Source: an uncultured Nocardioides sp.
GTDB lineage: Bacteria > Actinomycetota > Actinomycetes > Propionibacteriales > Nocardioidaceae
Reading direction: 5' to 3'
Assembly: GCF_946885725.1 (NCBI RefSeq)
Contig: NZ_CAMPGZ010000105.1
Location: 1-14,061, forward strand
DNA length: 14,061 bases
Positions 8,933 to 14,061 of the stretch are shown here, one piece after another. The stretch's first letter is position 1. Every line of letters begins with the position of its first letter. Below the pieces are notes generated by a model, which did not search any database, was not told where the DNA came from, and was given only the letters and a program-made list of their open reading frames with translations. The translations under genes were made by a program, and so were the position numbers.

Positions 8933-8935
8933 ATT
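8930..8935 (+). promoter_or_regulatory. -10 box of a probable leaderless chrA transcript
   Basis: TAGATT (TANNNT) lies exactly six bases before the chrA GTG at 8942, so transcription would begin at the start codon. The first three bases are the TAG stop codon of the DUF3618 gene. An inverted repeat GTCCAC/GTGGAC (8936-8941, 8949-8954) flanks the start codon. Confidence 0.5.
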
Positions 8936-8941
8936 GTCCAC

Positions 8942-10312
8942 GTGATCAGTGGACTTTCTCGGGTCTCCGGCGACGGTCACCTCGTCCCGCTGCGCGTCTC
9001 CACCCGTGCGTGGTTCCTGATCTCGCTGCAGACCTTCGGCGGACCGGCCGGCCAGATCGCGGTGATGCACCGCACCCTGGTCGACGAGCACCGCTGGATC
9101 GGTGAGCGCCGCTTCCTGCACGCGCTCAACTACTGCATGCTGCTGCCCGGTCCCGAGGCCACGCAGCTCGCGGTGTACGTCGGCTGGCTGCTCAACGGCG
9201 CGATCGGCGGCGTCATCGCCGGCGTGCTGTTCGTGCTGCCGGGCGTGGTCGCGCTGCTCGCGCTGTCGGCGCTGTACGCCGGGTTCGGCGAGACCGCCTT
9301 CGTCGCCGGGCTGTTCGCGGGGCTGGCACCCGCCGTCGTCGCGGTCGTCGTGCAGGCGGTCGTGCGCATCGGCCGACGCGTGCTGCACCACCCACTCCTG
9401 GTCGCCCTCGCGGTGGCCGCCTTCCTCGCGCTGGCCGTATTCCAGGTGCCGTTCCCGCTGGTGGTGCTGGGCGCCGGGCTGGTCGGGGCCGTCGTGCACC
9501 GGTGGCGTCCGGACGTCGTGTCGATGCCGGAGGAGTCCGCCGACCCGGACGACGAGCCTCCGCTGGTGTCGGACGACGCCCTGCATGCCGCGCGGCCGAC
9601 CGGGCGGAGGGCAGCGCTGGTGCTGGGGATCGGCATCCCGCTGTGGCTGCTCCCCGTCGCCGTTGCCGGACTGCTCGCCGGCGGCGACAGCGTCTACGCC
9701 CAGCAGGGACTGTTCTTCAGCGGCACGGCGCTCGTCACGTTCGGGGGCGCCTACGCCGTGCTGTCCTTCGTCGCGCAGCGCGCGGTCGAGGTCTACGGCT
9801 GGCTCGCCCCGGGCGAGATGGCGCGCGGACTCGCGCTGGCGGAGACGACCCCCGGACCGCTGATCATGGTCGTGCAGTTCGTCGCGTTCCTCGGCGCGTT
9901 CCGCGACCCCGGCGCGCTCGACCCGTGGACGGCCGGGGTCGTCGCCTCGCTGCTCACGACGTGGGTGACGTTCGTGCCGTGCTTCCTGTTCATCTTCCTC
10001 GGGGCGCCGTACGTCGAGCGCCTTCGCGGCAACGCCGCGCTGTCCGCCGCGATGACCGGCATCACCGCGGCCGTGGTCGGCGTGATCGCCAACCTGGGCG
10101 TCTACTTCGCGACGCACACGCTCTTCGACGAGTCGCACCGCGCCGCGTTCGGGCCGCTGACCGTCGAGGTGCCCGACTTGTCCACGCTCGACCCGGTTGC
10201 CCTGGGCGTGGCGGCGATGGCGGCGGTGCTTCTGCTCCGGCTCCGCTGGAGCGTGCTGCGGACGCTGGCGGTCTGCGCGCTGGTCGGGTTGGTCGCGCAG
10301 TTCCTGATCTGA
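8942..10312 (+). CDS. chrA: Chromate transporter family protein ChrA (long, two-domain form)
   Basis: CHR-family proteins export chromate from the cytosol. The protein is 456 residues from GTG 8942, the usual size for the two-domain form. The first half carries SLQTFGGPAGQIAVMHR (about 28-44), followed by LNYCMLLPGPEATQLAVYVGWLLNG, the family's diagnostic segments. The second half repeats the pattern with ALVTFGGAYAVLSFVAQ (about 260-276) and LALAETTPGPLIMVVQFVAFLGA. Ten or more hydrophobic segments are visible; a charged acidic loop (about 196-218) joins the halves. No Shine-Dalgarno sits at a useful distance, but a -10 box does, so the gene may be expressed both with the upstream pair and as a leaderless mRNA. 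Substrate could be another oxyanion; chromate is the family assignment. Confidence 0.93.
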   Translation: MISGLSRVSGDGHLVPLRVSTRAWFLISLQTFGGPAGQIAVMHRTLVDEHRWIGERRFLHALNYCMLLPGPEATQLAVYVGWLLNGAIGGVIAGVLFVLPGVVALLALSALYAGFGETAFVAGLFAGLAPAVVAVVVQAVVRIGRRVLHHPLLVALAVAAFLALAVFQVPFPLVVLGAGLVGAVVHRWRPDVVSMPEESADPDDEPPLVSDDALHAARPTGRRAALVLGIGIPLWLLPVAVAGLLAGGDSVYAQQGLFFSGTALVTFGGAYAVLSFVAQRAVEVYGWLAPGEMARGLALAETTPGPLIMVVQFVAFLGAFRDPGALDPWTAGVVASLLTTWVTFVPCFLFIFLGAPYVERLRGNAALSAAMTGITAAVVGVIANLGVYFATHTLFDESHRAAFGPLTVEVPDLSTLDPVALGVAAMAAVLLLRLRWSVLRTLAVCALVGLVAQFLI

Positions 10313-10351
10313 CGGTGCTCGGACCGGGTGCGCTGACCTCGGAGTTCTCAT

Positions 10352-10377
10352 GGAACAGTTGCCCGCGCTGGATCGTT
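10352..10377 (+). promoter_or_regulatory. ECF-sigma-type promoter of the BI-1 gene
   Basis: GGAAC (10352-10356) is followed by 17 bases and CGTT (10374-10377). This matches the -35 GGAA(C/T) and -10 CGTT/GTT elements recognised by actinobacterial ECF factors of the SigE/SigH/SigR type. The predicted start leaves a leader of about 85 bases. It lies in the 155-base gap after chrA. Confidence 0.5.
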
Positions 10378-10395
10378 GACCAGACGTCAGGTCCG

Positions 10396-10401
10396 TACGA
10401 T
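10396..10401 (+). promoter_or_regulatory. Candidate housekeeping -10 box of the BI-1 gene
   Basis: TACGAT fits the TANNNT pattern and is preceded by TTGACC (10376-10381), but the 14-base spacing is short. If real, it would give the gene a second, housekeeping promoter overlapping the ECF-type one. Confidence 0.35.
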
Positions 10402-10467
10402 GGACCTGTACCCCGACGGGACGTTCCGCCCGGAGCAACCCCAGGCCTCCAAGGAGGAGACCGCACC

Positions 10468-11313
10468 ATGCGCAGCAGCAACCCCGTGTTCGCCCGCAGC
10501 GAAGGCTTCAACGGCCGGGCGAGCGGCATGACCTACCCGAGCTACGACGCGCCGCCGGCCACCCAGCACTCCTCGCGCGGCGGCTTCGACGCCCCGCCGC
10601 CGTACACCCAGGCGCCGGTCGACACCGGCCGGATGACGATCGACTCGGTCGTGCAGAAGACCGGCATCACGCTGGGCACCACCATCGTCGTCGCGGCCGC
10701 GACCTGGTTCCTGACCGGCCCGATCGACAACGAGGCGGCCCTCCGGGGTTTGTACACCCTGAGCATCACCGGCGCGCTGATCGGCTTCGTGCTGGCGATG
10801 GTCAACTCGTTCAAGAAGGTCGTCTCGCCGGGCCTCGTGCTGGCCTACGCCGCGGTCGAGGGTGTGTTCATCGGCGCGTTCAGCAAGTCGCTGGAGGCGA
10901 TGGTCGGCGACGGGCTCGTCTTCGGCGCGGTGCTCGGCACGTTCGCAGCCGTGGCCGGCACGCTCGCGGCGTACAAGTTCTTCAACATCCAGGTGAGCAA
11001 CAGGTTCCGCAAGTGGACGATCGCGGCACTCTTCGGCTTCGTCGCGGTCTCGCTGTTCGACTTCGTGCTGGGCCTGTTCGGCCACGCCATCGGTGTCAAC
11101 GGCTTCGGCGGCCTCGGCCTGGTGATGAGCTTCATCGGCCTCGGTCTGGGTGTGCTGATGCTGATCCTCGACTTCGACTTCGTCGAGCGCGGCATCGCGG
11201 CCGGCCTGCCGGAGCGCGAGTCGTGGCGGGCGGCGTTCGGCCTCACCGTGACGATCATCTGGATCTACATCGAGCTGCTCCGGATCCTGGCGATCCTGCG
11301 CGGCCAGGAGTAA
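10468..11313 (+). CDS. Bax inhibitor-1/YccA family membrane protein
   Basis: A 281-residue integral membrane protein of the BI-1/YccA (TMBIM-like) family. The start is ATG 10468, eight bases after AAGGAGGAG (10451-10459), a very strong ribosome site. The first 50 or so residues are cytoplasmic and rich in Pro, Tyr, Ser and Gly (SYDAPPATQ, FDAPPPYTQ). Seven hydrophobic segments follow, including VVQKTGITLGTTIVVAAATWFLTG, LYTLSITGALIGFVLAMVNS, SPGLVLAYAAVEGVFIGAF and, near the end, ESWRAAFGLTVTIIWIYIELLRIL, which is the family's conserved final helix. Some members are pH-gated calcium leak channels and E. coli YccA modulates FtsH; the role here is inferred to be membrane homeostasis or stress. 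A candidate ECF promoter precedes it and a strong terminator follows, so it looks monocistronic. Confidence 0.92.
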   Translation: MRSSNPVFARSEGFNGRASGMTYPSYDAPPATQHSSRGGFDAPPPYTQAPVDTGRMTIDSVVQKTGITLGTTIVVAAATWFLTGPIDNEAALRGLYTLSITGALIGFVLAMVNSFKKVVSPGLVLAYAAVEGVFIGAFSKSLEAMVGDGLVFGAVLGTFAAVAGTLAAYKFFNIQVSNRFRKWTIAALFGFVAVSLFDFVLGLFGHAIGVNGFGGLGLVMSFIGLGLGVLMLILDFDFVERGIAAGLPERESWRAAFGLTVTIIWIYIELLRILAILRGQE

Positions 11314-11340
11314 CACCGGATACATACAGAGCTCCCAGGG

Positions 11341-11376
11341 GAGAGCCCCGCGGCGATTGCCGCGGGGCTCTCTTCG
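11341..11376 (+). terminator. Rho-independent terminator of the BI-1 gene
   Basis: A perfect 14-bp stem: GAGAGCCCCGCGGC (11341-11354), loop GATT, GCCGCGGGGCTCTC (11359-11372), then TTCGTG. The T-tract is short, as usual in high-GC actinobacteria. It starts 28 bases after the BI-1 stop and lies 14 bases before the end of the convergent SGNH gene, so it may insulate both. Confidence 0.88.
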
Positions 11377-11389
11377 TGTCTGGCGGGAA

Positions 11390-12415
11390 TCAGGACGTGG
11401 CTGCCGCTTGGGCGTCCTCGGTCGCGGCGGGCACCTCGGCGTCGGCCTCGGCGTGCCGGCGGCGGTGCCGCAGCTGCACCCAGCGACCGAGTGCGCCGCG
11501 CTTCTGGCCGGCGACCTCGGTGCCGCCGAGCTCGGTGCCCGGCACCTTGGCCGCCTCGACCGCCGCGGTGGCGATCGGCAGCACGGTCTCGCCGCGGGCG
11601 GCTTCCGGCACGAGCTCCTCGTCGGGGATCTCGCCGAGCGCCGCGAGCACGGACGGCAGCAGCACCGACGCCAGCGACGAGTAGCCGGCCGCGGACGGGT
11701 GGAACCGGTCGGGACCGAAGAACACCTTGGGCGTCGCCGCGAACTCCGGACCGAGGATCGACCCCAGCGACACCGTGCGGCCGCCGGCCTCCACCACCGC
11801 GATGGCCTGGCCGGCTGCGAGCCGGCGCGACAGCAGCCGGGCCAGCTGGCGCAGCGGCGGCGCGATCGGCTCGACGGTGCCGAGGTCCGGGCAGGTGCCG
11901 ACAACCACCTCGACGCCCGCCTCGCGGAAGCGGCGGACCGCCTCGGACAGCAGCCGCACCGACTCCGACGGCGGCCGCGTGTGCGTCACGTCGTTGGCGC
12001 CGATGAGAATCACCGCCACGTGGGGCTCGACCTCGAGCGCCTCGGTCACCTGCTTGTCGAGGTCGCGGCTCTGCGCGCCGACCACGGCGACGGAGCGGAG
12101 GTACACGCGACGGTCCGCCGCCTCGGCGAGACCCGACGCGAGGTGCGCCCCCGGCGTCTCCTGCACCGAGTCCACGCCGTACCCGGCCGCAGACGAGTCG
12201 CCGAGCAGCACGACCTTGTACGCCGGACCGGGGCGGCCGTGGCCGTACCAGCCGGTGGCGTCGGGCGGGTCGCCGTTCGGCAGCCCGATCGTGCGACGCG
12301 CGAGCAGCGCCTCGGCGCGGAGCAGGGCGTAGACGGACGCACCCAGCACTGAGAGACCGCCGCCCCCGTAGGCCGCGGCGGCCGCCAGCCGTCGTGCTGC
12401 TGCAGCCTTCCCCAC
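11390..12415 (-). CDS. SGNH/GDSL-type hydrolase, membrane-anchored
   Basis: An esterase or acyl-hydrolase of the SGNH superfamily, 341 residues from GTG 12415. The N-terminus is a signal anchor (hydrophobic about 10-38, AAAAAYGGGGLSVLGASVYALL), so the enzyme probably faces outward. Block I is VVLLGDSSAAGYG with nucleophile Ser74; block III is LIGANDVTH; block V is DRFHPSAAGY with the catalytic Asp/His pair. The block II oxyanion Gly is in the region SVAVVGAQSRDL. The C-terminal 60 residues are low-complexity, with a basic patch (RHRRRH) and an acidic Ala-rich end, unusual but not frame-shifted. No Shine-Dalgarno exists; TAAACT lies six bases before the GTG, implying a leaderless mRNA. It diverges from cbs by 36 bases. 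The substrate is unknown. Confidence 0.9.
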   Translation of the reverse strand: MGKAAAARRLAAAAAYGGGGLSVLGASVYALLRAEALLARRTIGLPNGDPPDATGWYGHGRPGPAYKVVLLGDSSAAGYGVDSVQETPGAHLASGLAEAADRRVYLRSVAVVGAQSRDLDKQVTEALEVEPHVAVILIGANDVTHTRPPSESVRLLSEAVRRFREAGVEVVVGTCPDLGTVEPIAPPLRQLARLLSRRLAAGQAIAVVEAGGRTVSLGSILGPEFAATPKVFFGPDRFHPSAAGYSSLASVLLPSVLAALGEIPDEELVPEAARGETVLPIATAAVEAAKVPGTELGGTEVAGQKRGALGRWVQLRHRRRHAEADAEVPAATEDAQAAATS

Positions 12416-12421
12416 AAGCCC

Positions 12422-12427
12422 AGTTTA
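12422..12427 (-). promoter_or_regulatory. -10 box of a probable leaderless SGNH transcript
   Basis: On the minus strand TAAACT (TANNNT) is separated from the GTG at 12415 by six bases (12416-12421). Transcription should begin at the start codon. There is no ribosome site in the intervening bases. Confidence 0.6.
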
Positions 12428-12439
12428 GAAAGCCGGGCC

Positions 12440-12445
12440 TAGACT
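12440..12445 (+). promoter_or_regulatory. -10 box of a probable leaderless cbs transcript
   Basis: TAGACT (TANNNT) is separated from the cbs GTG at 12452 by six bases (12446-12451). No Shine-Dalgarno lies between. It mirrors the SGNH box on the other strand, twelve bases away. Confidence 0.6.
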
Positions 12446-12451
12446 CCGCCC

Positions 12452-13843
12452 GTGGACTACGTGAACTCGCTCCTCGACCTGGTGGGCAACACCCCGCTCG
12501 TCAGGCTCCAGCACGTCGTGCCTACCGGCGACGACGCCCCTCTCGTGCTCGCGAAGGTCGAGTACCTCAACCCCGGCGGCTCCGTGAAGGACCGCATCGC
12601 CCTGCGCATGGTCGAGGCGGCCGAGCAGGACGGCTCGCTCAAGCCCGGCGGCACCATCGTCGAGCCGACCTCCGGCAACACCGGCGTCGGACTCGCCATC
12701 GTGGCGCAGGCCAAGGGCTACAAGTGCGTGTTCGTCTGCCCCGACAAGGTGAGCGAGGACAAGCGCAACGTTCTGCGGGCGTACGGCGCCGAGGTGGTCG
12801 TCTGCCCGACCGCCGTACCGCCGGAGCACCCGGACTCCTACTACAACGTCTCCGACCGGCTCGTCCGCGAGATCGAGGGCGCCTGGAAGCCGGACCAGTA
12901 CTCCAACCCCAACAACCCGCGCTCCCACTACGAGACGACCGGTCCGGAGATCTGGCGGCAGACCGACGGCCGGATCACGCACTTCGTGACGGGCATGGGC
13001 ACGGGCGGCACGATCAGCGGCACCGGCCGCTACCTGAAGGAGCAGAACCCGAACGTCAAGGTGGTCGGCGCCGACCCCGCCGGCTCGGTGTACTCAGGCG
13101 GCACCGGCCGGCCGTACCTCGTCGAGGGCGTCGGCGAGGACTTCTGGCCCACGACGTACGACCCCGAGATCGCCGACCGCGTCATCGAGGTGTCCGACGG
13201 CGACTCGTTCGCGATGACCCGCCGTCTGGCGCGCGAGGAGGGGCTGCACGTCGGCGGTTCGTGCGGGATGGCGGTGGTGGCGGCCGCGCAGCTCGCCGAG
13301 GAGCTCAAGGGCACCCCGGAGGGCAAGGACGCGGTGATCGTGGTGCTGCTGCCCGACTCCGGCCGCGGCTACCTCACCAAGATCTTCAACGACGAGTGGC
13401 TCGCCCAGTACGGCTTCCTCCCCGCGTCCGGCGAGGAGACCGTCGGCAGCGTGCTGCGCCGCAAGAGCGGCGAGATCCCCGCCCTCGTGCACACCCACCC
13501 CAACGAGACGATCGCCGAGGCGGTGCACATCCTGCAGGAGTACGGCGTCTCGCAGATGCCCGTCGTCCGCGCGGAGCCGCCGATCGTCGCCGCCGAGGTC
13601 GCCGGGTCGGTGTCCGAGCGCGCGCTGCTCGACGCGCTCTTCTCCGGGCACGCCAAGCTCACCGACCCCGTCGAGGAGCACATGGAGAAGGCGCTGCCGT
13701 CCATCGGAGCCGGCGAGTCGGTGTCGGAGGCCGTCGCGGCCCTGGAGGGCGCCGACGCGCTGCTGGTGCAGGAGGACGGCAAGCCGATCGGCGTCGTGAC
13801 TCGGCAGGACCTGCTGGCCTACCTGGTCACGAGCGGGGCCTGA
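12452..13843 (+). CDS. cbs: Cystathionine beta-synthase
   Basis: A PLP enzyme that condenses homocysteine with serine (or acetylserine) to cystathionine in reverse transsulfuration. The protein is 463 residues from GTG 12452, as in Rv1077 of M. tuberculosis. The fold-type II PLP domain begins LLDLVGNTPLVRL and has the Schiff-base Lys46 in NPGGSVKDR, SGNTG (74-78), the phosphate-binding GTGGT (183-187) and GGSCGMAV. The C-terminus carries two CBS domains (from about residue 345: IPALVHTHPNETIAEAVHILQEYGVSQMPVV, and EHMEKALPSIGAGESVSEAVAALEGADALLV). The presence of these domains separates it from a plain cysteine synthase. No haem-binding N-terminal extension is present, as in most bacterial forms. 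The start has no ribosome site and looks leaderless. No partner cystathionine gamma-lyase is in the window. Confidence 0.95.
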   Translation: MDYVNSLLDLVGNTPLVRLQHVVPTGDDAPLVLAKVEYLNPGGSVKDRIALRMVEAAEQDGSLKPGGTIVEPTSGNTGVGLAIVAQAKGYKCVFVCPDKVSEDKRNVLRAYGAEVVVCPTAVPPEHPDSYYNVSDRLVREIEGAWKPDQYSNPNNPRSHYETTGPEIWRQTDGRITHFVTGMGTGGTISGTGRYLKEQNPNVKVVGADPAGSVYSGGTGRPYLVEGVGEDFWPTTYDPEIADRVIEVSDGDSFAMTRRLAREEGLHVGGSCGMAVVAAAQLAEELKGTPEGKDAVIVVLLPDSGRGYLTKIFNDEWLAQYGFLPASGEETVGSVLRRKSGEIPALVHTHPNETIAEAVHILQEYGVSQMPVVRAEPPIVAAEVAGSVSERALLDALFSGHAKLTDPVEEHMEKALPSIGAGESVSEAVAALEGADALLVQEDGKPIGVVTRQDLLAYLVTSGA

Positions 13844-13846
13844 GGA

Positions 13847-13863
13847 CTGACCACGACGGTCAG
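13847..13863 (+). terminator. Weak hairpin just after cbs
   Basis: CTGACC and GGTCAG (six base pairs, five-base loop ACGAC) lie four bases after the cbs stop. There is no T-run, so it may be a weak terminator or simply part of the repeat-rich region that follows. A further GGTCAG recurs at 13871-13876. Confidence 0.3.
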
Positions 13864-13950
13864 CCCCAGCGGTCAGAGACCCGCCGAGGCAGCCATCCAC
13901 TCGTCCAGACGTCCACGCGTGCTCGTCGAGAACACGTGCGGACGTCGGCC

Positions 13951-14052
13951 GAGGGGTCAGTTGTGCACCGACACGCCGCCCACGAGGCTGAATAACTGAC
14001 CCCTCAGCGGTAGGTCGCGCAGCGACGGGCACGTGCGCAACTGATGCCTCGG
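13951..14052. repeat. Inverted-repeat cluster at the right end
   Basis: GAGGGGTCAGTT (13951-13962) and AACTGACCCCTC (13994-14005) form a perfect 12-bp inverted repeat around a 31-base spacer. A third, degenerate copy in the second orientation lies at 14039-14050 (AACTGATGCCTC, 10 of 12). The first and third copies agree over a wider stretch, about 17 of 20 bases when one is reversed. A small hairpin GTCGC/GCGAC lies between (14014-14026). I see no gene in 13844-14061; the overlapping minus-strand frame there is only the antisense of cbs extended. Confidence 0.6.
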
Positions 14053-14061
14053 TACCAACAG

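Noticed and set aside
8219..10438. Very long minus-strand open frame opposite chrA and its upstream genes
   Set aside because: The product is His/Arg/Gln-rich with no membrane or domain pattern, and the plus strand codes for recognisable ChrA, DUF3618 and holin-X proteins.
13914..13939. Palindromes CACGCGTG and CACGTG after cbs
   Set aside because: Such short palindromes are frequent by chance in GC-rich sequence and nothing else supports an operator there.
13844..14032. Minus-strand frame reaching into the right end
   Set aside because: It is the antisense of cbs extended through non-coding repeats; no start with a ribosome site and no family match.

Overview
The window reads as a stretch of ordinary chromosome from a high-GC actinobacterium, most likely a Nocardioidaceae-type organism. 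The base composition is very G+C rich, GTG starts are common, and the run mazG - eno - DivIC/FtsB-like - DUF501 - ppx is a conserved actinobacterial neighbourhood, known also around Rv1021-Rv1026 of Mycobacterium tuberculosis. I see no insertion sequence, integrase, CRISPR array or prophage block.

Layout. 1-567 is the 3' part of mazG. It is followed by a short repeat-rich convergent gap and a minus-strand HIT-like gene (672-1283). From 1411 to 4769 runs the eno cluster on the plus strand: enolase, a one-pass septum protein, DUF501 and an exopolyphosphatase, the last three joined by ATGA stop/start overlaps. Next come a small YtxH-like protein (4830-5114), a family 5 uracil-DNA glycosylase (5168-6022) and a tRNA gene (6037-6109). 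Convergent to these on the minus strand are a secreted dirigent/allene-oxide-cyclase-like protein (6126-6626) and an acyl-CoA synthetase (6720-8249). Back on the plus strand lie a holin-X-like membrane protein, a DUF3618 protein and a ChrA chromate transporter (8316-10312), then a Bax-inhibitor-1/YccA protein (10468-11313) closed by a clear terminator hairpin. A minus-strand SGNH hydrolase (11390-12415) and a plus-strand cystathionine beta-synthase (12452-13843) share a 36-bp divergent promoter region. The last 218 bases hold no gene but carry inverted repeats.

How the genes fit together. The eno cluster combines glycolysis, cell division and polyphosphate or (p)ppGpp-related hydrolysis, all housekeeping. 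The holin-X/DUF3618/ChrA genes and the BI-1 gene are small or medium membrane proteins; the BI-1 gene has a good match to an ECF-sigma promoter, which suggests envelope-stress control. UdgB repairs deaminated bases.

The least ordinary signals are not in the proteins. They are (i) a complete cloverleaf tRNA with anticodon UAA but a five-base variable loop, so neither bldA-like nor a normal leucine tRNA; (ii) a long, almost perfect hairpin that puts the udgB ribosome site in its loop and the start codon in its stem; (iii) a repeated arrangement in which a TANNNT -10 box sits 6-7 bases before the start codon (SGNH, cbs, chrA, acyl-CoA synthetase), which points to leaderless mRNAs; and (iv) short inverted-repeat clusters after mazG and at the right end. 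I do not see a clearly new multi-gene system; the tRNA is the best candidate for something undescribed.
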